Assembly: GCA_013823855.1 (NCBI GenBank)
Contig: PNMW01000010.1
Span: 1-54,390 of the forward strand
Origin: Lysobacteraceae bacterium
Lineage (GTDB): Bacteria > Pseudomonadota > Gammaproteobacteria > Nevskiales > Nevskiaceae
Direction of reading: 5' to 3'
DNA: 54,390 nucleotides
Shown here: piece by piece, positions 35,971 through 47,443 of the stretch
How positions within the stretch are numbered: the first letter of the stretch is position 1
Layout: each line of letters begins with the position of its first letter
Program-made: the position numbers and the translations under genes
The notes under the pieces: model-generated
Seen by the model: only the letters and a program-made list of their open reading frames with translations
Database searches by the model: none
Told to the model about the DNA's origin: nothing

Positions 35971-36705
35971 TCAGGTCCGCCGCGGCCGCTTCGGGGCGGC
36001 GAGGCCGGCGGTGATCGCCTCGAAGGCCTCGTCGACGGTATCGACCATCAGCAGCGCATCGGCGTCGGCCCGCGAGATCAGGCCGCGCTCGACCAGTCGG
36101 TCGAAGTTGACCAGCCCGTCCCAGAACTCCTTGCCGAACAGCACCACCGGCATCGGCCGCGCCTTGCCGGTCTGGGTCAGGGTCAGCGCCTCGAACAGCT
36201 CGTCGAGCGTGCCGAAGCCGCCGGGAAACACCACGAAGGCTTCCGCGACGTTCATGAACCAGAACTTGCGCATGAAGAAGTAGTGGAACTCGAAGGAGTG
36301 GTCGTCCTTCACGAACGGGTTGACGTGGGTTTCGAACGGCAGCGAGATGTTGAAGCCGATGTTCAGGTTGCGGTCGACGCGCGCGCCGCCCTCGTGCGCC
36401 GCTTCCATGATGCCGGGGCCGCCGCCGGTGCACAGGAAGTAGCGGTCATCCGGCGCGTGGCTGTCGATCGTCCAGCGCGCGAAGCGCTCGGCAAGATCGG
36501 CGGCCAGCGCGTAGTAGTCCGGGGTCGAGGTCTTGCCGTGCGCCGGCTGCAGGCGCCGGGTCCGCGCCGAGCCGAACATGATGATCGCCCGCTTGACGCC
36601 GGCCACTTCCAGACGGGTCTTGGGCTCCAGGTATTCGCAGAGGATGCGCACGCCGCGCGCCTCGTCGCTCAGCAGGAAGTCCTGGTTGGTATAGGCCTTG
36701 GTCAT
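35971..36705 (-). CDS. LOG-family protein (TIGR00730; nucleoside 5'-monophosphate phosphoribohydrolase type)
   Basis: 244 residues with the two hallmarks of the LOG/YgdH family: GGGPGIMEAAHEGG and PGGFGTLDELFE. Members cleave cytokinin ribotides or purine nucleotides at the N-glycosidic bond. There is an N-terminal extension (about 50 residues, LLSDEARGVRILCEYLEPK) of the kind seen in the longer bacterial group, and a basic C-terminus. Start MTKAYTNQDF at 36705 is preferred; 36747 is also possible. It follows the SIS isomerase gene after 91 bases. Confidence 0.88.
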   Translation of the reverse strand: MTKAYTNQDFLLSDEARGVRILCEYLEPKTRLEVAGVKRAIIMFGSARTRRLQPAHGKTSTPDYYALAADLAERFARWTIDSHAPDDRYFLCTGGGPGIMEAAHEGGARVDRNLNIGFNISLPFETHVNPFVKDDHSFEFHYFFMRKFWFMNVAEAFVVFPGGFGTLDELFEALTLTQTGKARPMPVVLFGKEFWDGLVNFDRLVERGLISRADADALLMVDTVDEAFEAITAGLAAPKRPRRT

Positions 36706-36796
36706 GTCGGTGCTCTTGGATTGTTGTCGTTGTCGGGGCGTCGGCAACGATATCCAAAAACCTCGCAGTCGGAGTCCGGCGGACCCGGCCGCAGCC

Positions 36797-37462
36797 TCAG
36801 GGCAGCGCCGGCTTCGGCGCCTTGTGCTCCGGAAACAGGTTTTCCTCGAGCAGCGCGCACAGGATGTGGATGATCAGGATGTGGCACTCCTGGATCCGTG
36901 GCGTGTGCGTCGACGGCACGCACAGCGCATGTTCGGCGATGTCGCGGGCCTTGCCGCCGGCGCCGCACAGCGCGATCCGGGTGACGCCGAGTTTCGCCGC
37001 CGACTCGAAAGCCTTCAGCACGTTCCTCGAATTGCCCGAGGTGGTGATGCCGATGAACAGGTCGCCCGGACGTGCCAGCGCATCGATCTGCCGGGCGAAC
37101 AGGTACTCGTAGCCGTAGTCGTTGCCGATCGCGGTCATGCCCGAGGTATCGGTCGACAGCGAGACCGCCGGCAGGCCGGGACGGTCGTACTCGAAACGGG
37201 CCACCAGTTCGGCCGCCAGATGCTGGGCATCGGCCGCCGAGCCGCCATTGCCGCCGACCAGCACCTTGTTGCCGCGCCGGAACGCCGCGATGCACAGCGT
37301 CACCACGGCACCGATCGCATCGAGCAGCGCGGCATCGGCCAGCAGCGCCTGCTTCACGGCGATCGAATCGGCGACATAGGCAGCGATCGCGTCGCGGGTC
37401 ACCGGGATGCGGTTCGGGAACGCGGCGTCTGCGGGGGTCGACGGATCGAGGGTCTGGTTCAT
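36797..37462 (-). CDS. SIS-domain phosphoheptose isomerase (GmhA/DiaA-like)
   Basis: 221 residues. The SIS fold shows VLVGGNGGSAADAQHLAAEL, SLSTDTSGMTAIGNDYGYEY and LFIGITTSGNSRNVLKA, then ECHILIIHILCALLEENLF, all close to D-sedoheptulose-7-phosphate isomerase. The family is usually about 195 residues; here an N-terminal extension of about 25 residues precedes it. GmhA starts the ADP-heptose route for LPS core; DiaA is a close paralogue acting on DnaA. GmhA is the better fit by active-site motifs. Divergent from clpB. Confidence 0.85.
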   Translation of the reverse strand: MNQTLDPSTPADAAFPNRIPVTRDAIAAYVADSIAVKQALLADAALLDAIGAVVTLCIAAFRRGNKVLVGGNGGSAADAQHLAAELVARFEYDRPGLPAVSLSTDTSGMTAIGNDYGYEYLFARQIDALARPGDLFIGITTSGNSRNVLKAFESAAKLGVTRIALCGAGGKARDIAEHALCVPSTHTPRIQECHILIIHILCALLEENLFPEHKAPKPALP

Positions 37463-37651
37463 CGGATTCGGGAACTCGGCACGGTGCTCGACGTGAGCCG
37501 CGATTGTACGGCGCGGCGCAGACGCAGCCGCCGGATGGACGGATAGTGGCGCCGATACCAACGGATTCAACACGGCTTGAAAGGCGGGTCCCCGTCCGCA
37601 GCTTGGCCACATCCCGGCGCAATGGCGCCTTTCGATCCACGAGGTTCGTCG

Positions 37652-40240
<2,589 letters not shown>

Positions 40241-40334
40241 CCCATGCGGGCGGCGACGCCGTTCAGGCGACTGGACGGCGTTCCCGGCGGCGGATGGCAG
40301 CCGATGGGCGCCGGTCGTGGCGCCAGTCGCGGCT

Positions 40335-41780
40335 TCAGGATCGTGCGTCGCCTCGGCGTTCGGATGCGCCGGTCCGCGCCACCGCTTCGGCCTGCCGATG
40401 CAGCGCGAGATCGAGCGAGGCGAGATCGAAGCGGTCGGCTTCCAGCGCAAGGGGTTCAAGGACAGCTGCGGATTCCGGCGGCGCTGCTGTCAGGCTGCGG
40501 GCAACGACGACGCCGGGCAGCGACTCGGCCCGCTGCAGCGCCGGCGCCCGCATCCGCAAGATCACCGTCAGCGCCACCGCCAGCAGGCTCGCCAGCACGA
40601 GGCTGGTGACCAGCAACGCCGGCGAACCGAGCAAGCCACCTGCAGCACCAGGCGCCGCCGGGCCGACGGGCGTCGGCAGCTTCGCCGGCGTCGTCGGGCC
40701 GGGCCCCAGCAGCGCGGCACCGGCAACCACGGCAGCAGATGGATCGGCCGCGCGGGTGGAAGGCCGATCGGTCATTGCCGGCGTGACTGGCACGGGGCCG
40801 GCAGGCGCCGACGAGTCGATCGTCGAAGCCGGCGTCACGGCAGCGATCTCGCCGATAACTGCGGCCGCGCCGTCGACCTGCCAGTGGCCATCACTGACCG
40901 CCAGCTGCGCGGCAAGGCTTTCCGGCCTCGGAAAGCGCAGCTCGGCACCGACCAGCGGCTGGCCGCCGATGCCGTCGAAGGCGCGCGGATTCAGCCAGCG
41001 CAGCAGCATCGCCACCATCGACAGCGGGATCGTGGCCTGCTCGCCGCGCACCCGTCCGGCCAGCGTTTCCAGGGTGTCGCCGGCAGCGACCTGCACGCGC
41101 AGCCAGCGGTCGGCGCTGGACAGTGCCTGACTGCGCAGCTGCGCTGTCGCAGCCGGGGTGGCGTCAGGCTCGGCGGCCCCGACGGCCGGCTTGGCGGGCG
41201 CCTGCCGTGTCCGCGGCTCCACCGCTGGCCGCACTGCCACGGCTGCGGCCGGCGGCGACACGGCGGGCTTGCCCGGTTGCAGCAGCGGCGGTGCCGGCGG
41301 AATTTCGGTTGCCGCCTCCTCCGGGGCGGGAACCGGCGCCGGATCGAACAGCAGGGTCAGTTCGCGGACCGCCTGGATCCGGTCGTCGCCGACTTCGACG
41401 CGCATCTGCATCAGCGGCTCCTGGATCGCGGCGTCGGCGCTGATCCGCAGCACGTACTGGCCACGCGGGTCGAGCCGCCATTCGCGGTGCAGGCGGCTTT
41501 GCAGCCGCGCCGCCAGCGCCGGATCGATCCCGCTGAAGCTGACCCCGACCTTGACCGCTGCCGGCTCGACACCCCGGGCATCGACCGGTACATCGACCTG
41601 CAGCGGCTCGAACAGGTGGGACAGCTCGCGCGGCTCGCCGATACCCAGCGCCGCGACCATCCGGGCGTACAGCAGCAGGGTGCCGGCGACCGCCAGCAGC
41701 GCCAGCTGGGCCGGCCGCGCGCCGCCGCGCTGGTGACGTCGAGCTTCGGTGGCGGTGCTGCCTGCGGGCTGGCTGTTCAT
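40335..41780 (-). CDS. Short FimV/HubP-like cell-pole protein
   Basis: 481 residues. After a signal/anchor (about 22-45), ALGIGEPRELSHLFEPLQVD resembles the FimV N-terminal core (LG.GE...S.L..PL.A.I), followed by VKVGVSFSGIDPALAARLQS. A LysM-like stretch RVQVAAGDTLETLAGRV and ALLRWLNPRAFDGIGG follow, then a Pro/Ala linker and a C-terminal membrane helix (PALLVTSLVLASLLAVALTV). Unlike full FimV (over 700 residues) it lacks the acidic cytoplasmic part with the TPR cap. FimV organises polar type IV pili and twitching; this protein may be a reduced paralogue. It converges with clpB and lies downstream of tadA. Confidence 0.72.
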   Translation of the reverse strand: MNSQPAGSTATEARRHQRGGARPAQLALLAVAGTLLLYARMVAALGIGEPRELSHLFEPLQVDVPVDARGVEPAAVKVGVSFSGIDPALAARLQSRLHREWRLDPRGQYVLRISADAAIQEPLMQMRVEVGDDRIQAVRELTLLFDPAPVPAPEEAATEIPPAPPLLQPGKPAVSPPAAAVAVRPAVEPRTRQAPAKPAVGAAEPDATPAATAQLRSQALSSADRWLRVQVAAGDTLETLAGRVRGEQATIPLSMVAMLLRWLNPRAFDGIGGQPLVGAELRFPRPESLAAQLAVSDGHWQVDGAAAVIGEIAAVTPASTIDSSAPAGPVPVTPAMTDRPSTRAADPSAAVVAGAALLGPGPTTPAKLPTPVGPAAPGAAGGLLGSPALLVTSLVLASLLAVALTVILRMRAPALQRAESLPGVVVARSLTAAPPESAAVLEPLALEADRFDLASLDLALHRQAEAVARTGASERRGDARS

Positions 41781-41875
41781 CGGTATTCCCTGTCGATCCG
41801 CAGCCCCGGTGCCCGGGCCTGCATGGGATTCAAGGGTTTATCGCCGAATCGCCGGGGAGCGTCAACCGTCCGGCA

Positions 41876-42388
41876 TCACGGTGCCGCGAGCTTGCGCCGG
41901 GCCCGGAAAAACGCCCGCAACTGCTCGGCGCAGGCCTGTTCCTGCACCCCGCCAGACCAGGCCACCGCGTGGTTCAGCTGCGGCCGGGCGATCAGGTCGT
42001 AGACCGAATCGACCGCCCCCGCCTTCGGGTCGCGGGCGCCGAACACCAGGCGCCGGACCCGGGCGTGGATGATCGCGCCGGCGCACATCGCGCAGGGTTC
42101 CAGGGTCACGTACAGGGTGGTGCCGGTCAGCCGGTAGTTGCCGAGCGCGGTCGCGCCGGCGCGCATCGCCATGATCTCGGCATGAGCGGTCGGATCGTGC
42201 AGCGCGATCGGCCGGTTCCAGCCTTCGGCCAGCAGTTCGCCGTCCGGGCCGAGCAGCACCGCGCCGACCGGCACCTCGCCTTCGCCGGCGGCGCGCTCGG
42301 CGAGCACGCGGGCGTGGGCCATCCAGCGGGCGTCGACCTCGCTGACCGGTGCCTCGGCGTCCTGCGGGGAGGAGATTGATTCGGCCAT
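41876..42388 (-). CDS. tadA: tRNA-specific adenosine deaminase
   Basis: 170 residues of the cytidine deaminase fold. The zinc site is HAEIMAMR (His ligand and catalytic Glu) plus PCAMCAGAIIHAR (two Cys ligands); FGARDPKAGAVDSVYDL follows as in TadA. The enzyme makes inosine at the wobble position of tRNA-Arg(ACG). It is 22 bases downstream of rlmC and probably co-transcribed. Confidence 0.94.
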   Translation of the reverse strand: MAESISSPQDAEAPVSEVDARWMAHARVLAERAAGEGEVPVGAVLLGPDGELLAEGWNRPIALHDPTAHAEIMAMRAGATALGNYRLTGTTLYVTLEPCAMCAGAIIHARVRRLVFGARDPKAGAVDSVYDLIARPQLNHAVAWSGGVQEQACAEQLRAFFRARRKLAAP

Positions 42389-42410
42389 CGCGGTATTGTC
42401 GTCGAGCGGC

Positions 42411-43553
42411 TCAGGTCCGCTCCAGCAGCACGATCAGCTCGTAGTGCCGGGTCTGCGGAAACATGTCGAGCAGCCGGGCACGACGCGGCCGGTACGACGG
42501 CATCCGGGCCAGATCGCGCGCCAGCGATTCGGCATTGCAGCTGGAATAGATCAGCCAGCGCGCATCGCGCGCCGTCTCCAGATACTGGCTCAGCCGATCG
42601 CCGATGCCGCGCCGCGGCGGGTTGACGATCACCAGCTCGGCCGCCGCCGGCTGGGCCAGCGCCCAGTCGGTGGCATCGCCGCTGGCGAAGCGGACTTCGC
42701 CGAACGCGCGCCCGCTGGCCGCGAGCGCGGCCAGGCTCTGCTCGGCGCTGGCGATCGCCTCGGCTTCCAGTTCGATGCCGGTCACCGTCCGTCCGGCGGC
42801 GGCGGCATGCAGCGCGAAGCCGCCGACGCCGCAGTACAGGTCCCAGACCCGGGCCGGCCGAAGCTCCTCGATCCACTGCCGGGCCTGTCCGTAGAGCGCG
42901 GCGGCGACGGCGGTATTGGTCTGGAAGAAGCTCTGCGGCCGCAGCTGCAGGCGAATGTCGTTGACCTCGATGCTCAGCCGGCTGCCCTCGCCGAGCAGGA
43001 TCTCGCGCTCGCCTTCGATCACCGCCTTGTGCTCCGGCTGCAGGTTGGCCGACACCACGCGCAGCTGCGGCAACGCCTGCAGCAGCGACGGCAGATGCTT
43101 GCGGATGCGGGCCACGCTGGCCTCCGATCGCAGCACCAGACGCAGCATCAGCGCACCGTCCGGCGCGGCCGTGAGCAGCACGAACTTCAGCTCGCCGCGC
43201 CGGCTGTCGAGGTCGTACGGCGGCAGCGCCGCGCGGCTGATGAACGCGCGGATCGCCGGGAAGCAGGCCTGCAGCGTGGGCGGATACAGCGGGCAGTCGC
43301 CGAGATCGACACCGCGCCCCCGGGCATCGCGGATGCCCAGCAGCGGTGCCTCGGCGCTGCCGCTGACCACCATCTTGGCCTTGTTGCGGAAGCCGGACTC
43401 GGCACTTTCGACCGGCGCCAGCCAGTCCAGTCCGTGGTGACCGGCCAGCAGCGTCCGGCAATGCTGCTGCTTGGCCGCCAGCTGGCTGGCGTACGGCAGC
43501 TCCAGCTCGGTGCAGGAGCGGCAACGGCTGGCGGTGTAGTGGGCGCAGATCAT
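42411..43553 (-). CDS. rlmC: 23S rRNA (uracil-C5)-methyltransferase RlmC
   Basis: 380 residues (E. coli RlmC is about 375). The N-terminus MICAHYTASRCRSC plus GDCPLYPP gives the four Fe-S ligands Cys3, Cys11, Cys14 and Cys87. PQSFFQTNTAVAAALY, the SAM site VWDLYCGVGGFALHAAAAG, VNPPRRGIG and the catalytic YSSCNAESLARDL follow. The family makes m5U747 in 23S rRNA; the absence of an N-terminal TRAM domain favours RlmC over RlmD. Start 43553 is set by the Fe-S motif; the frame is open upstream to 43721. Confidence 0.93.
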   Translation of the reverse strand: MICAHYTASRCRSCTELELPYASQLAAKQQHCRTLLAGHHGLDWLAPVESAESGFRNKAKMVVSGSAEAPLLGIRDARGRGVDLGDCPLYPPTLQACFPAIRAFISRAALPPYDLDSRRGELKFVLLTAAPDGALMLRLVLRSEASVARIRKHLPSLLQALPQLRVVSANLQPEHKAVIEGEREILLGEGSRLSIEVNDIRLQLRPQSFFQTNTAVAAALYGQARQWIEELRPARVWDLYCGVGGFALHAAAAGRTVTGIELEAEAIASAEQSLAALAASGRAFGEVRFASGDATDWALAQPAAAELVIVNPPRRGIGDRLSQYLETARDARWLIYSSCNAESLARDLARMPSYRPRRARLLDMFPQTRHYELIVLLERT

Positions 43554-43685
43554 CGAGGTCGTGCGAACGGCAGGCCGCGAAGCATGACACCGGCGCCGCC
43601 GCCGATGTTCGCTGAGCCGGTTTTCCGCGCGTTTGCGCATCCGTCCAGGACCACCGCATCCGGCGGTGAACGAGAGGACAGGAAC

Positions 43686-45536
43686 ATGCATGCAAGACGC
43701 TGGGTCAGCGGGCTGGCCCACATGATGATGGTGATCGGCATCGCCGCCTGCGACAGCGGCTCGGGCAAGACCACGACACCACCACCGACTCCGACGGCCA
43801 GCCTGGCGGTGTCACCGACCAGCGTCACGGTGGTCGCCGGTCAGAGCACCACGGTGACGGCGGCGGTCAGCCGCGGCGGCGGCTTCAGCGGCGCCGTGGC
43901 GATTGCCGCCAGCGGCGCACCCGAGGGCGTTGCCGTCTCCGGCGGCACCGTGGCGGCCGGCGCCGACAGCCTGAACCTGTCGATCGCGACGACCAGCGCA
44001 GCGCTGCCCGGCACGGTCAGCCTGACCGTGACCGGCAGCGCCGCCGGTGTCAGCATCGCGCCGGTGACGCTGGCGCTGACCATCGCACCGCCACCGGCGG
44101 CCAGCCTGAGCCTGAGCCCGGATACCGCCAGCCTGACCGCCGGCGGCTCGACCACGGTCACCGCCAGCATCACCCGCTCCGGCGGCTTCGAAGGCCCGGT
44201 GACGATCAGTGCCAGCGGCGCGCCCAGCGGTGTCACGGTGACCGGCGGCACCATCGCCGCTGGTGCCGGCAGCCAGCTGCTGACCATCGCCGCGACGCCG
44301 GGTGCGGCGCTCGGTGACGCCGAGCTGAGCATCACCGCGAGCGCCACCGGCCTGACGATCGCGCCGGCGACGCTGACCCTGAGCGTCGAAGCGGCGGCCG
44401 TCGGCCAGATCGGCGACCGCATCGAAGGCGAACGCGGCGGCGATCAGGCGGCGACCGTGGCGCTGTCCGCCGATGGCTCGCGGGTGGTGATCGGCGCGCC
44501 GTTCAACGACGGCAATGGCGGCAGCGCCGGCCATGCGCGGGTCTACCAGCGCAGCGGCAACAGCTGGGTGCAGCTCGGTGCCGATCTCGACGGCGAGGCC
44601 GCCGACGACCGCTTCGGCGGCGCCGTGGCGATCAGCGACGACGGCAGCCGGATCGCCATCGGTTCGTACCTGAACGACGGCGGCGGCCCCGCTTCCGGCC
44701 ATGTCCGGGTGTTCCAGCTGATCGACAGCAACTGGTTGCAGGTCGGCAGCGACATCGACGGTCCCTCGGGCCGCGGCGCCGGCTGGTCGGTGGCGATGTC
44801 GGCCAGCGGCCATCGGGTGGTGATCGGCGGCCCGACGCCGAACGCGCTCAACGGCATCGTCACCGTCTACGAGGACGTTGCCGGCGTCTGGACGCAAGTC
44901 GGCGCCCGCTTCACCGGCAATCTGGAAACCGGCGACTCGGTGGCGATGTCGGCCGATGGCAACCGCATCGCCTACGGCGAAACCGCGGCGATCAGCTCCA
45001 GCCGGCCGGGCAGCGTGCAGATCCATCAATGGGATGGCAGCAGCTGGAGTCAGGTCGGAACGACCATCGTCGGCGAGGCCGGCGGCGATACGGCGGGGTC
45101 CTCGATCGCACTGTCGTCCGACGGCAGCACGATCGCCATCGGCGCGCCGCAGAACGACGGCGACGGCGCCGACGGCGGCGGTGTCACCGGGGGCCAGGTG
45201 CGGGTCTACCGGTTCGCGGCCGGAGTCTGGACCCAGCTGGGTGTCGACCTCGACGGTCCGGCCGGCGCCGGCCTGGGCCGGGCGGTGGCGCTGTCCGGTG
45301 CCGGCGACCGGCTGCTGGCCGGGGCGCCCGGCAGCATCGCGCCGCGCCTGTATCGCCTGGTCGACGGCAGCTGGCAGCAGGAAGCCGAACCGGTGTTCGC
45401 GGTCGATCGCCGCGCCGGCTCGTCGGTCGCGCTGTCGCGCGACGGCACCAAGGCCGCGATCGGCGCCCAGTTCGGCGATGGCGCCGCCGGCAACGCCAGC
45501 GGCACGGTGCGGGTGTACGCGCTGACCGCCCCCTGA
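43686..45536 (+). CDS. Lipoprotein with two Ig-like repeats and a predicted seven-bladed propeller
   Basis: 616 residues, named by architecture only. Signal peptide with lipobox-like GIAAC (Cys at about 22), a Thr/Pro linker, then two about 95-residue Ig-like repeats (ASLAVSPTSVTVVAGQSTTV and ASLSLSPDTASLTAGGSTTV). From about residue 240 come seven repeats of about 50 residues with the pattern W.Q.G.D.DG...D..G..VA.S.DGSR.AIG......G.V.V(Y/F), as in FG-GAP/integrin-alpha-like propellers. Seven units suggest one complete propeller. AGGACAGG precedes ATG 43686; the longer open frame upstream is antisense to rlmC. It lies 182 bases before the exporter operon on the same strand. The role is unknown; a surface adhesion or binding function is plausible. 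Confidence 0.82.
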   Translation: MHARRWVSGLAHMMMVIGIAACDSGSGKTTTPPPTPTASLAVSPTSVTVVAGQSTTVTAAVSRGGGFSGAVAIAASGAPEGVAVSGGTVAAGADSLNLSIATTSAALPGTVSLTVTGSAAGVSIAPVTLALTIAPPPAASLSLSPDTASLTAGGSTTVTASITRSGGFEGPVTISASGAPSGVTVTGGTIAAGAGSQLLTIAATPGAALGDAELSITASATGLTIAPATLTLSVEAAAVGQIGDRIEGERGGDQAATVALSADGSRVVIGAPFNDGNGGSAGHARVYQRSGNSWVQLGADLDGEAADDRFGGAVAISDDGSRIAIGSYLNDGGGPASGHVRVFQLIDSNWLQVGSDIDGPSGRGAGWSVAMSASGHRVVIGGPTPNALNGIVTVYEDVAGVWTQVGARFTGNLETGDSVAMSADGNRIAYGETAAISSSRPGSVQIHQWDGSSWSQVGTTIVGEAGGDTAGSSIALSSDGSTIAIGAPQNDGDGADGGGVTGGQVRVYRFAAGVWTQLGVDLDGPAGAGLGRAVALSGAGDRLLAGAPGSIAPRLYRLVDGSWQQEAEPVFAVDRRAGSSVALSRDGTKAAIGAQFGDGAAGNASGTVRVYALTAP

Positions 45537-45718
45537 TTGCCCGCGCGGCCAGCGCGCCGCGCGCGTCGACACCACCACGTCTCCGGATGATTTGCCGGGG
45601 GCGCGGCGGTGATCGGCGCTTCAATGGTCATTTCTCCGCCCGGAATCGCTCCGGCGGCTCTTGAGCGCGGCCATCGGCACCCCAAGTTCCTTGCCAACCC
45701 CCGCCCCGCCCTGACGCC

Positions 45719-47443
45719 GTGACCGACTCATCGACCGCAAACGCGCGCCGATCCGCTTTGTTCAAGGCCATTCTCGGCCCCGAAAAATCCTTCTACTGGC
45801 TGGCGGCGATCTACAGCATCGCCACCTCGGTGCTGACCCTGGCCGTGCCGCTGTCGGTCCAGGTGCTGATCGCCACGGTGTCGAACACCGCGCTGCTGCA
45901 GCCAGTGGTGGTGCTGGCCTTGATCCTGTTCGGCCTGCTCGGCATGTACGGCGCGCTGTATGTCGTGCAGGCGCACCTGATGGACCGCTTCGAGCGCCGC
46001 TTCTTCGCCCGCTACACGCAGGACATCGTGCTGCGCAGCGTGCACAGCGCGGTTGCCGCCGGCCGACGGATGAACCGCGAGGAACTGGCCAACCGCTTCT
46101 TCGAGATCGTCAGCGTCCAGCGCAACGTGCCGACCATCGTCCTGAACGGCTCGGCGATCCTGATGCAGGCGATCGTCGGCATCATCGTGGTGTCGGCCTA
46201 CCACCCGGCCTTCGTGGTATTCAGCATGGCGCTGGTGGTGATTGCCTGGCTGATCTGGAAGATCTGGGCCAATCGCGCGATCGACAGCAAGGTCCACGCC
46301 TCGAAAGCCAAGTTCAAGGTCGCCCGCTGGCTGGAGGAACTGGCGCGCGTCCATCCGTCGTTCCAGTCGACCCGGACCATCCGCTACGCGACCCACGAAG
46401 CGGAGGCGCTGATCGCCGGCTACGCCAGCGCCCACCGCAGCCACTTCGGCTACAAGCTGGCGCAGACGGTCGGCTACTTCGGCCTGTACGCCGTGGCCAG
46501 CGCCGCGCTGCTCGGCGTCGGCGGCTGGCTGGTGATCATCAACGAGCTGACCCTGGGCCAGCTGGTGGCCGCCGAGCTGATCTTCGCGGCGGTGTTCTAT
46601 TCGCTGACCCGGCTGCCGGCCCTGCTCGACAACTACTACGAGCTGTGCGCGGCGGTCGACAAGCTCGGCGAGTTCCTCGAACTGGAACTGGAGGACGCCG
46701 CCAAGGGCGAACCGGTGCCGAGCGGCCCGGTCGGCCTGACGCTCGATGCGGCGGCGATCACGGTCGGCAGCGGCGGTGCCCTGTTCAACGTGGCGATCCC
46801 GGCCGGTCGCAAGGTGTTCGTCAACTGCGAGGACGACGAGCTGCGCGATGCCCTGCTGGCCGTACTGCGCCGTCACCGGCCGCTGCAGTCCGGACGCATG
46901 CGCCTGGGGCCGGCCGAGATCGGCGACCTCCACCTGCACCAGCTGCGCGAAGCGCTGCTGGTGGTCGATTCCTCCGAGCCGCTGGAACGCTCGATCGCCG
47001 AGAATCTCGGCCTCGGCGACCCGGCCGTCAGCCGCAGCGCGATGCGCGAGGTGCTCGACGTGCTCGGCCTGTCCGCCGCGATCGACCGCCTGCCGGAGGG
47101 GCTCGATTCGGTGCTCGCCCGCTGCGGCGATCCGCTGACCCCGGAGCAGATGCTGCTGCTGCGCATCGCCGCCGCGCTGCTCGACAAGCCGCGACTGCTG
47201 ATCGTCACGCCGGTGGCCGACCGTCTGTCGCTGGCGTCGCGGCAGGCGGTGCTCGACGCCGTGCGCCGCCAGCCGGAGCTGACCTACCTGCAGTTCAGCC
47301 GGCGCGCCGACATCGTCGGCTTCGACGCCGCGCTCGACATCACCGCGCACCGGCAGCGCTGGTTCGACGACGTGCGCAGCCTGCCGCCTCCGACCCCGGC
47401 GCCACAGGCGCTGCCGAGCCGTGACGCCGGAGACCTGCGATGA
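45719..47443 (+). CDS. ABC-exporter-like membrane protein with degenerate nucleotide-binding domain
   Basis: 574 residues. Residues 1-325 read as a type I exporter membrane domain: about six hydrophobic segments and the start AILGPEKSFYWLAAIYSIAT seen in secretion ABC proteins. Residues 335-545 align in length and secondary structure with an ABC ATPase, but the key motifs are gone. At the Walker A position (367-378) stands FVNCEDDELRDA. The Q-loop Gln is Ser, the signature is LTPEQ (473-477), Walker B reads LLIVTPVADRLS without Asp-Glu, and the H-loop His is Ser527. No C39 peptidase domain is present. The start is GTG at 45719 with no clear Shine-Dalgarno. The stop overlaps the HlyD gene as ATGA. 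Probably a pseudo-ATPase subunit of a type I-like exporter. Confidence 0.85.
   Translation: MTDSSTANARRSALFKAILGPEKSFYWLAAIYSIATSVLTLAVPLSVQVLIATVSNTALLQPVVVLALILFGLLGMYGALYVVQAHLMDRFERRFFARYTQDIVLRSVHSAVAAGRRMNREELANRFFEIVSVQRNVPTIVLNGSAILMQAIVGIIVVSAYHPAFVVFSMALVVIAWLIWKIWANRAIDSKVHASKAKFKVARWLEELARVHPSFQSTRTIRYATHEAEALIAGYASAHRSHFGYKLAQTVGYFGLYAVASAALLGVGGWLVIINELTLGQLVAAELIFAAVFYSLTRLPALLDNYYELCAAVDKLGEFLELELEDAAKGEPVPSGPVGLTLDAAAITVGSGGALFNVAIPAGRKVFVNCEDDELRDALLAVLRRHRPLQSGRMRLGPAEIGDLHLHQLREALLVVDSSEPLERSIAENLGLGDPAVSRSAMREVLDVLGLSAAIDRLPEGLDSVLARCGDPLTPEQMLLLRIAAALLDKPRLLIVTPVADRLSLASRQAVLDAVRRQPELTYLQFSRRADIVGFDAALDITAHRQRWFDDVRSLPPPTPAPQALPSRDAGDLR

Noticed and set aside
37576..37600. 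Sigma-32 promoter before clpB
   Set aside because: CTTGAAA is present, but the C-rich block follows after only about 8 bases; the required spacing of 13-17 bases gives no CCCCAT-like box.
42396..43685. Upstream extension of the propeller lipoprotein frame
   Set aside because: It is antisense to rlmC; the signal peptide and Shine-Dalgarno place the start at 43686.
45719..47443. Frameshift as the reason for the missing ATPase motifs
   Set aside because: The frame is continuous, family-like structure resumes at each motif position, length is normal and the stop overlaps the next start by ATGA.
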